Assembly (NCBI RefSeq): GCF_002005465.1
Contig: NZ_CP014691.1
Span: forward strand, 1,922,001-1,986,000
Direction: 5' to 3'
DNA from: Neoasaia chiangmaiensis
GTDB lineage: Bacteria; Pseudomonadota; Alphaproteobacteria; Acetobacterales; Acetobacteraceae
DNA length: 64,000 nt
The notes under the pieces were generated by a model. The model saw nothing but the letters and a program-made list of their open reading frames with translations. It was not told where the DNA came from and did not search any database. Below are positions 57,960 to 64,000 of this stretch, piece by piece. The first letter of the stretch is position 1; every line of letters begins with the position of its first letter. The position numbers and the translations under genes were made by a program.

Positions 57960-59053
57960 TGGGTTTCAATTGCGGCATCGTCGGCCTGCCCAATGTCGGC
58001 AAATCGACGCTTTTCAATGCATTGACCGAGACGGCGGCGGCGCAGGCGGCGAATTATCCGTTCTGCACGATCGAGCCGAATGTGGGTCGTGTGGCGGTGC
58101 CCGATCCGCGGCTGGCGAAGCTGGCGGAAATCGGCAAGTCCCAGAAGATCCTGCCGACGAGCCTGGAGTTCGTCGATATTGCCGGTCTGGTGCGTGGCGC
58201 ATCCCGTGGGGAAGGGCTGGGCAACCAGTTCCTCGCCAATATCCGCGAAGTGGATGCCATCATCCATGTGCTGCGCTGCTTCGAGGATGACGACATCACG
58301 CATGTGGAGGGCGGCGTCGACCCGGTGCGCGATGCGGAGATCATCGAGACCGAGCTGATGCTGGCCGATCTGGAAAGCCTGGAGAAGCGCGAGACGCAGT
58401 TGCAGAAGCGCGCGCGCGGAAACGATCGCGAGGCGCAGCAGCAGCTTACGGTCATGCAGCCGTTGATCGCGGCGCTGCGTGACGGCAAGCCCGCGCGCAC
58501 GGCGATTCCTGCCGGCGAGGAGGAAACGGCGCGTCGTTTGCAGCTGATGACGACGAAGCCGGTCCTTTATGTCTGTAATGTCGAGGAGGGTTCGGCCTCC
58601 ACCGGCAACACGCATTCGGAGGCCGTGCGCAAGCGGGCGGAAGCCGAGGGCGCGGCGGTCGTGGTCGTTTCGGCGGCGATCGAGGCGGAAGTCAGCCAGT
58701 TGCCGCAGGAGGACCGCGCCGAATTCCTCGAAGGGCTCGGGCTTCATGATTCCGGTCTGGATCGGGTGATCGCGGCGGGTTACGGCCTGCTGGGTCTGCG
58801 GACCTATTTCACGGTCGGGCCGAAGGAAACGCGCGCCTGGACGATCACGGCGGGCACGAAAGCGCCACAGGCCGCTGCGGTCATCCATAACGATTTCGAG
58901 CGTGGCTTCATCGCTTGCGAAACCGTGGCGTATGACGACTATGTGGCCTGCAAGGGGGAAGCCGGCGCGAAGGACGCGGGCAAGCTGCGGATCGAAGGCA
59001 AGGAATATGTGGTGCAGGACGGCGATGTCCTGCTGTTCCGCTTCAACGTCTGA
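57959..59053 (+). CDS. ychF: Redox-regulated ATPase YchF (Obg-related)
   Basis: This 364-residue P-loop protein of the YchF/OLA1 group hydrolyses ATP and binds ribosomes. The G1 motif [16 protein letters not shown] starts near residue 9; G3-type [29 protein letters not shown] follows. [10 protein letters not shown] replaces the usual GTP-specific NKxD, as is standard in this family. A C-terminal TGS domain includes [15 protein letters not shown] and [11 protein letters not shown]. Translationally coupled to pth. Confidence 0.96.
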   Translation: MGFNCGIVGLPNVGKSTLFNALTETAAAQAANYPFCTIEPNVGRVAVPDPRLAKLAEIGKSQKILPTSLEFVDIAGLVRGASRGEGLGNQFLANIREVDAIIHVLRCFEDDDITHVEGGVDPVRDAEIIETELMLADLESLEKRETQLQKRARGNDREAQQQLTVMQPLIAALRDGKPARTAIPAGEEETARRLQLMTTKPVLYVCNVEEGSASTGNTHSEAVRKRAEAEGAAVVVVSAAIEAEVSQLPQEDRAEFLEGLGLHDSGLDRVIAAGYGLLGLRTYFTVGPKETRAWTITAGTKAPQAAAVIHNDFERGFIACETVAYDDYVACKGEAGAKDAGKLRIEGKEYVVQDGDVLLFRFNV

Positions 59054-59106
59054 GGCCTGATCCCGCATTCCCGATGCAGGGCGCTGACCGGGATAGGGAA
59101 CGTGAC

Positions 59107-60252
59107 ATGAAGATCGCCATCGTCTGCGACTCGTTCAAGGAAAGCCTTTCCGCTTTCGACGTCGCGCATGAGGTCGAGGTCGGATTTCGGACGGTTTTCC
59201 CGGATGCCCTCTATATCAGGCGGCCGATGGCGGATGGCGGGGAAGGCACGGCGGCCATCCTTGCGGAAGCGACGGGCGGACGATTGATCCACCGTGTCGT
59301 GCGTGGTCCGATGGGCGCGGCGGTGGAAGCGCGTTTCGCCATTCTCGGGGATGGGCGGACGGCGGTGGTCGAACTGGCGGAGGCCGCCGGGCTGGCATTG
59401 GTGCCGCCCGTGCGACGCGACCCCTTGCGGGCGACGACATATGGCGTCGGGGAATTGATCCTTGCGGCGCTGGACGAGGGTTGCCGCCATATCCTGCTGG
59501 CTCTGGGTGGCAGCGCCACGAATGACGGTGGCGCGGGCATGGCCCAGGCGCTCGGGGTTTCCCTGCGTGATGGGAGGGGGCTTGAGTTACCGCCCGGCGG
59601 CGCGGCGCTGGCCGAGGTGGCGACGATCGATGTGACGGGCATGGATGCGCGGCTGGCGGAATCCCGGATCGAAATCGCCTGCGATGTGGACAATCCTTTG
59701 ACGGGTTCCTTGGGAGCCTCTGCGATCTTCGGTCCGCAGAAGGGGGCGACGCCGGAGATGGTGGCGCGACTGGATGCGGCATTGGCGCGGTATGCGGCGC
59801 TTCTGGAAGCGACGACAGGTCGCGCCCTGGCGGACCTGCCCGGAATTGGCGCGGCAGGCGGGACGGGTGCGAGTGCCGTGGGGTTGTTCGGCGCCGTCAT
59901 GAGGCCGGGTGTCGATATCGTCATGGAAGCATTGCGGCTGGAGGATGCGATCCGGGATGCCGATCTGGTGGTGACGGGGGAAGGCCGGATCGACGGGCAG
60001 ACCTTGCAGGGCAAGGCGCCGATCGGCGTGGCGCGTCTGGCGAAGCGGCATGGCGTTCCGGTCGTGGCGCTGGCCGGCTCGCTGGGCGACGATGCCGGGG
60101 CTGTGCACGATCACGGCATCGATGCGGTGTTCAGCGTCGTGAACCGGCCCTGTAGCCTGGATCAGGCGCTGGCGGAAGCGGCCGTCAACGTGCGGCGCAC
60201 GGCGCGTAACGTTGCGGCTGCGATGGCGCTGTTTCAGCCACGTCGCCAGTAG
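59107..60252 (+). CDS. Glycerate kinase
   Basis: This 381-residue enzyme of the GarK/GlxK type (PF02595) phosphorylates glycerate using ATP, feeding glycolysis. Signatures: KIAIVCDSFKESLSAFDVA, PMADGGEGTAAIL, LLALGGSATNDGGAGMAQALG, GASAIFGPQKGATPEMV and DLVVTGEGRIDGQTLQGKAP. ATG 59107 starts the domain; an in-frame ATG at 59074 adds 11 unconserved residues. It lies 53 bp after ychF. Which phosphoglycerate isomer it makes cannot be told. Confidence 0.93.
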   Translation: MKIAIVCDSFKESLSAFDVAHEVEVGFRTVFPDALYIRRPMADGGEGTAAILAEATGGRLIHRVVRGPMGAAVEARFAILGDGRTAVVELAEAAGLALVPPVRRDPLRATTYGVGELILAALDEGCRHILLALGGSATNDGGAGMAQALGVSLRDGRGLELPPGGAALAEVATIDVTGMDARLAESRIEIACDVDNPLTGSLGASAIFGPQKGATPEMVARLDAALARYAALLEATTGRALADLPGIGAAGGTGASAVGLFGAVMRPGVDIVMEALRLEDAIRDADLVVTGEGRIDGQTLQGKAPIGVARLAKRHGVPVVALAGSLGDDAGAVHDHGIDAVFSVVNRPCSLDQALAEAAVNVRRTARNVAAAMALFQPRRQ

Positions 60253-61000
60253 TCGTATCGGTAGGCCTTGGCGAAGCCGAGCTGGTCGTAAAGGCGCATG
60301 GCCGCAAGGTTGTCGGCAAGGACCTGTAGATAGGCATGCTGCGCGTTGCGGACGTATCCCCAGTTGCAGAGTGCGTGCATCAGCGCCTGCGCATGGCCCT
60401 GATGCCGGTTCGGCGCCGCGACGGCCAGTTCGAAAAGGCCGAGGTGCCCCTGTTGAAGCACGGCCAGCCCCACGCCAACCAGACGGCCATCGGCATACCG
60501 CGTGGCGAATGCGCAGGGGGTCTCGATACGCGACAGGATGTCGGCGTGACCCCGGCGTGCGCGTTCCGTCAATCCGGCGGCATGGGCCAGGGTGGCCAGC
60601 CAGGTTGCGGTTGGCGCGGGTTCCACGATGATGCCGGACGGGGCGGTCGTGGGAGACAGATCGCGCAGCACAGGACCCAGGAGGGCTCGAAAGGGGCGTA
60701 GCCAGCCTGCCGCAGGCGATCGGCGGTGTCGAATGTGGCGAGGTCGGTCAGGCGGAACAGGGGTGGGAGACCCTGCTCGACGTAATGTGTCTCGATCGCG
60801 GGCAGGAGCGTGCTGAAATCGGCGGATGGCGAGAGGGGGCTGGCGCTATTGGCGCGTTTCGTGTGGCCATCCGAGGTGCGCAGCATCCATCCGTCGAGCA
60901 TTGCGGTGTGGCGTGCGGGCCAGGCATGCGCGGCGTATTCCTCCAGTTCGCGGATCTGTGCGAGGGAAATCATCGCGCTTGGGATCGAAACGGTTGCCAT
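60234..61000 (-). pseudogene. GNAT acetyltransferase gene interrupted by one frameshift
   Basis: Two overlapping frames encode the halves of one protein. The first, from ATG 61000, gives LEEYAAHAWPARHTAMLDGWMLRTSDGHTKRANSA and runs to FEPSWVL. The second continues VLRDLSPTTAPSG and carries the GNAT core, ELAVAAPNRHQGHAQALMHALCNWG, with LQVLADNLAAMRLYDQLGF and YRYDYW at the end. They join at about 60660-60680, where the reading must move by one base. Either the gene is recently disabled, or there is a base-calling error at this GC-rich point. The combined length of about 250 residues is normal for two-part GNAT proteins. Its 3' end overlaps glycerate kinase by 19 bases. Confidence 0.7.
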
Positions 61001-61062
61001 GATACCTCTGGCAATGCTGGATGGGCGTCGTGTGATGCGTCTGCTGTCCGAAGGAGCTTAAC

Positions 61063-62322
61063 ATGGATACGGTTGCGGCTGAGAAGAGCGGCATCGGCGC
61101 TTTGACCGGCCCGGCGCGTCAGGCTGCGCGCGCATTGGCGACCTCGACGACGGCCCGGCGCAACGATGCCCTGATGGCGGCAGCCGCTGCCTTGCGTGCG
61201 CGACAGGCGGAGATTCTTGCGGCGAACGTGCAGGACGTGGCGGCCTCCACGGCCTCGGCGGCGTTCCGGGACCGGCTGACGCTCAATCCGGCACGGGTCG
61301 AGGCGATGGCGAAGGGGCTGGAGGAGATCGCGGGATTACCCGATCCGCTAGGGCATGTTCTGGCGGAATGGACGCGTCCGAACGGTTTGCTGATGCGTCG
61401 GGTCGCGGTGCCGATCGGCGTGATCGGCATGATCTACGAAAGCCGTCCGAACGTCGGCGCCGATGCGGCGGGATTGTGCATCAAGTCCGGCAATGCGGTG
61501 ATTTTGCGCGGCGGATCGGAAAGCCTGCATTCGGCGCGGGCGATCCAGACATGTATCGAGGACGGGCTGCGCGCGGCGGGTCTGCCGGTGGCGTGCGTGC
61601 AGATCGCGCCGGATGCCGACCGCGCGCATGTCGGCGCAATGCTGACGGCGGTGGGCGCGATCGACCTTATCATTCCGCGTGGGGGGAAATCGCTGGTCGA
61701 GCGCGTTTTGCGTGAGGCGCGCGTGCCGGTTCTCGCGCATGCGGAGGGGCTTTGCCACACCTATGTTCACGCCGCCGCCGATCCGGACATGGCGCGCAGG
61801 GTTCTGGCGGATGCCAAGATGCGGCGCACCGGCATCTGCGGTGCGACGGAGACGTTGCTGATCGACGCCGCCATCGCGCCATCGCTGCTGCCGTTGCTGG
61901 TCGAGGACCTGAGCGCGCGCGGGTGCGCGTTCGTGGGCGATGCGCGCGCGCAGGCGATCGTGCCGGGTCTGCCGCCCGCCACGACGCAGGACTTTGCGAC
62001 CGAATGGCTGGACGCCAAGCTCTCCATCGCCGTGGTGGATGACGTGGCGGCGGCGCTGGCGCATATCGCCCGTTATGGCAGCCAGCATACCGAGGCGATC
62101 GTCACTGAAGATGCGGCGGCGGCGGCGACGTTCCTCAACGGCACGGACAGTGCGGTCGTGATGTGGAATGCGTCCACGCAGTTCTGCGACGGTGGGGAGT
62201 TCGGATTCGGTGCGGAGATCGGGATCGCGACGGGCAAGCTGCATGCGCGCGGGCCGGTCGGGCTGCAACAGCTCACGACATTCCGCTACGAGGTGCGCGG
62301 CAACGGGCAGGTACGCGGCTGA
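61063..62322 (+). CDS. proA: Gamma-glutamyl phosphate reductase
   Basis: This 419-residue enzyme of the aldehyde dehydrogenase superfamily reduces gamma-glutamyl phosphate to the semialdehyde, the second step of proline synthesis. VPIGVIGMIYESRPNVGADAAGLCIKSGNAVILRGGSES forms the cofactor region. IPRGGKSLVERVLREA and HAEGLCHTYVHAAAD follow, and the catalytic cysteine is in RRTGICGATETLLID. The usual partner proB is not in the window. nadD, rsfS and rlmH follow in the usual alphaproteobacterial order. Confidence 0.96.
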   Translation: MDTVAAEKSGIGALTGPARQAARALATSTTARRNDALMAAAAALRARQAEILAANVQDVAASTASAAFRDRLTLNPARVEAMAKGLEEIAGLPDPLGHVLAEWTRPNGLLMRRVAVPIGVIGMIYESRPNVGADAAGLCIKSGNAVILRGGSESLHSARAIQTCIEDGLRAAGLPVACVQIAPDADRAHVGAMLTAVGAIDLIIPRGGKSLVERVLREARVPVLAHAEGLCHTYVHAAADPDMARRVLADAKMRRTGICGATETLLIDAAIAPSLLPLLVEDLSARGCAFVGDARAQAIVPGLPPATTQDFATEWLDAKLSIAVVDDVAAALAHIARYGSQHTEAIVTEDAAAAATFLNGTDSAVVMWNASTQFCDGGEFGFGAEIGIATGKLHARGPVGLQQLTTFRYEVRGNGQVRG

Positions 62323-62357
62323 TCCCGTCCATTCCGACATATGGCGACGGCCGGAAC

Positions 62358-62936
62358 ATGGCGATCGGCGTGCTGGGCGGTTCGTTCAACCCGGCGCATG
62401 TGGGGCATTTGCAGCTTGCGCGCTACGCGTTGCAGCATCTGCGGCTGGATCAGGTCTGGCTGATGGTGTCGCCGGGCAACCCGCTGAAATCGCGCCATGG
62501 CATGGCGCCGTTCGCCGCGCGGCTGGCAAGTGCGACCCGGTTGGCCGATGGGCGGCGCATCATCGCCACGGATATCGAGGCGCGTCTTCATCGTCGCTAC
62601 ACGGTGGAGACGATGGCCGTGCTTCGGCAGCGCTTTCCGCGGGCGCGATTCGTCTGGCTGATGGGGGCCGATGGTCTGGCCTCCCTGCCGCGCTGGCGGC
62701 GGTGGCAGGATCTGGCGAGGCTGGTGCCGATCGCCATCCTGCCCCGGCCCGGCAGCAATATCGGCGCGCTGGAAGGCCTGGCGGCGCATCGATTGCGGCA
62801 TACGCGACGGCCGCCGCGTCGTGGGCCGGTGCTTGCGCGCTATAAAGGTTCAGCCTGGACTTTTCTTCCGGCCCCGCAGAACGGTATATCGGCGACAGCG
62901 TTGCGCGATTCGGGCATGATTGCCGACGCGCCCTGA
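62358..62936 (+). CDS. nadD: Nicotinate-nucleotide adenylyltransferase
   Basis: This 192-residue NAD-synthesis enzyme transfers AMP from ATP to nicotinate mononucleotide. The nucleotidyltransferase motif GGSFNPAHVGHLQLARYAL is at the N-terminus. VSPGNPLKS, FVWLMGADGLASLPRWRRWQDLARLVPIAILPRPG and the late ISATALRDS (ISSTxxR variant) are typical of NadD. ATG 62358 puts the motif seven residues from the start; the longer open frame upstream overlaps proA in a wrong frame. Confidence 0.95.
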   Translation: MAIGVLGGSFNPAHVGHLQLARYALQHLRLDQVWLMVSPGNPLKSRHGMAPFAARLASATRLADGRRIIATDIEARLHRRYTVETMAVLRQRFPRARFVWLMGADGLASLPRWRRWQDLARLVPIAILPRPGSNIGALEGLAAHRLRHTRRPPRRGPVLARYKGSAWTFLPAPQNGISATALRDSGMIADAP

Positions 62937-62954
62937 CTGCCATGATGAACCGGA

Positions 62955-63506
62955 GTGCGAGCCATCGCCAGGAAGCCGACAACCGATACGCCTGCCACGC
63001 CCGCACGACGGACTGGCAAATCGACAAAATCCCCCGCCGCCTTGGCTGAAGCCGCCAAATCGGCCGGAACGCCGCGCAAGAAGGCTGCGGCGGCTGGCCC
63101 CAAGCGTGGCCAGCGCGTGACGCGTGAAGCCGCCGAGCGCGAGGCGCTGGAGAAGGCGCTTGCCGTCATCACCGCCAGCCTCGAGGCGGACAAGGCGGAG
63201 GACATCGTCGTCCTCGATCTCACCGGCCGGGCGAGCTTTGCGGACCGGATGGTGATCGCGACCGGTCAGGTCGATCGTCAGATCACGGCCATGGCGACGC
63301 ATCTCGAGCGCAAGCTGAACGAGGAAGCCGGCATCAAGCGGGTGTTGATCGAAGGCGCCAACGGCTCGGACTGGGTGCTGATCGACGTGGGCGACATCGT
63401 CGTGCATCTCTTCAAGCCCGACAGCCGCGTTCTGTATGGGTTGGAGCGCATGTGGGGTGCGGATTTCGACGCGACCGATTCGGACGATTCGGTCACGACG
63501 CTCTGA
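62955..63506 (+). CDS. rsfS: Ribosomal silencing factor RsfS
   Basis: This 183-residue protein binds uL14 and blocks subunit joining in starvation. The RsfS domain runs from about residue 62 ([46 protein letters not shown]) to [28 protein letters not shown]. The first 60 residues are an Ala/Lys/Pro-rich basic extension that most homologues lack or keep short. Start at GTG 62955; a later start inside the extension cannot be excluded. Confidence 0.93.
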   Translation: MRAIARKPTTDTPATPARRTGKSTKSPAALAEAAKSAGTPRKKAAAAGPKRGQRVTREAAEREALEKALAVITASLEADKAEDIVVLDLTGRASFADRMVIATGQVDRQITAMATHLERKLNEEAGIKRVLIEGANGSDWVLIDVGDIVVHLFKPDSRVLYGLERMWGADFDATDSDDSVTTL

Positions 63507-63508
63507 CC

Positions 63509-63970
63509 GTGCGGTTGATCGCGATCGGCCGGATGAAGGCCGGTCCGGAGCGCGACCTGCTCGATCGTTATGCGGCGAGGCTGCGGCCGCGTCTGGATGT
63601 GACCGAGATTGCCGAAACGCGCGGTTCGGCGCTGGAGATCCGGCGTCGGGATGCGGCATCGCTGCTCGGGGCCTGCCCGGATAACGCTCTTGTCGTCGCG
63701 CTGGACGAGGGGGGAGCCACGCCGGACAGTCTCGAATTCGCCGGGATGATGGTGCGGTGGCGCGAAACCGGGCGACCGCTCTGTTTCCTGATCGGTGGTG
63801 CGGAGGGACTCGAATCCAGCGTCATCGACCGGGCGGATGCGACATTGTCCTTCGGGCGCATGACGTGGCCGCACATGCTGGTGCGTGGCCTGCTGGCGGA
63901 GCAACTCTATCGGGCGCAGGCCATCAATACGGGCCATCCCTATCATCGGGCCGCCAGACCCCGGGATTAG
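63509..63970 (+). CDS. rlmH: 23S rRNA pseudouridine-1915 N3-methyltransferase RlmH
   Basis: This 153-residue SPOUT methyltransferase modifies pseudouridine 1915 in the ribosomal A-site region. [25 protein letters not shown] is the N-terminus; the SAM knot has [18 protein letters not shown] and [35 protein letters not shown], the C-terminal signature. GTG 63509 begins 2 bp after rsfS and is required to keep the family N-terminus. A 30-base tail after it holds nothing recognisable. Confidence 0.95.
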   Translation: MRLIAIGRMKAGPERDLLDRYAARLRPRLDVTEIAETRGSALEIRRRDAASLLGACPDNALVVALDEGGATPDSLEFAGMMVRWRETGRPLCFLIGGAEGLESSVIDRADATLSFGRMTWPHMLVRGLLAEQLYRAQAINTGHPYHRAARPRD

Positions 63971-64000
63971 ACACCCGGTCGTTGAGTCAAAAAAAAAGCC

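Noticed and set aside
63987-64000. (A)9 run at the right edge as a leftward terminator tail
   Set aside because: The hairpin that would have to precede it lies outside the window, so it cannot be supported.
1-64000. CRISPR arrays, rRNA operons, intact insertion sequences
   Set aside because: No regularly spaced repeats, rRNA sequence or complete transposase gene was seen on either strand.

Overview
The window is a GC-rich chromosomal segment from an alphaproteobacterium, most likely an acetic acid bacterium (Acetobacteraceae). That placement is an inference from three things: typical alphaproteobacterial gene orders (proC next to a YbjN-domain gene and a UbiK-type gene; prs, rplY, pth, ychF; proA, nadD, rsfS, rlmH), the strong G/C bias at third codon positions, and the flavour of the accessory genes. 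It is not a species identification.

Layout. 1-4.5 kb: a partial YcjX-type P-loop protein, a phosphohexomutase, a GNAT acetyltransferase and a DUF885 metallopeptidase-like protein. 4.6-10.4 kb: a copper-resistance locus with two divergent arms. The periplasmic arm holds CopB, the CopA multicopper oxidase and a small His/Cys-rich protein; the cytoplasmic arm holds a CopZ chaperone and a CopA P1B-ATPase. A C5/G5 palindrome resembling a CsoR-family operator lies between them. 10.4-14.9 kb: adenine deaminase and a FecCD-type ABC importer. 15-21.7 kb: small exported and acidic proteins, a luciferase-like monooxygenase relic, a GT9 glycosyltransferase, ribokinase, a GFA protein, a DUF3175 protein and a COG2509 flavoprotein. 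21.7-24.8 kb: an AT-rich insert with its own strong-looking promoter and two glycosyltransferases (GT92-like and GT61-like) that share a C-terminal discoidin-like module. 24.8-31.1 kb: two CDF metal transporters (one with a natural His10 start), a ClC channel, a YhbW-like monooxygenase and a GH15 enzyme.

Two integrated elements are visible. The first, about 6.5 kb (31.2-37.7 kb), sits at the 3' end of tRNA-Arg(CCG). It is bounded by a 22-nt repeat with one mismatch and has a broken tyrosine integrase next to the tRNA. It carries orphan small genes, an MFS transporter, an ArsB-type permease, a YdcZ-type transporter and a LysR regulator whose divergent target has been replaced by the integrase fragment. 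The second, about 2.1 kb (45.0-47.1 kb), sits at the 3' end of tRNA-Gln(TTG). It is bounded by a 16-nt exact repeat, is AT-rich, and holds one orphan membrane protein and a ruined serine recombinase. Both end repeats reproduce the 3' end of the tRNA, the usual signature of site-specific integration.

37.9-45 kb: a NamZ-like DUF1343 protein, a lipoprotein hydrolase, polA, a SCO-like protein with an unusual CX4C spacing, and a tandem pair of stress-protein-like paralogues. 47.2-64 kb: mostly housekeeping genes, namely a TetR regulator, proC, YbjN, UbiK, hldD, lgt, pgeF, a lipoprotein, cardiolipin synthase, prs, a histidine phosphatase, rplY, pth, ychF, glycerate kinase, a frameshifted GNAT gene, proA, nadD, rsfS and rlmH. 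No CRISPR array, rRNA or intact insertion sequence was seen.
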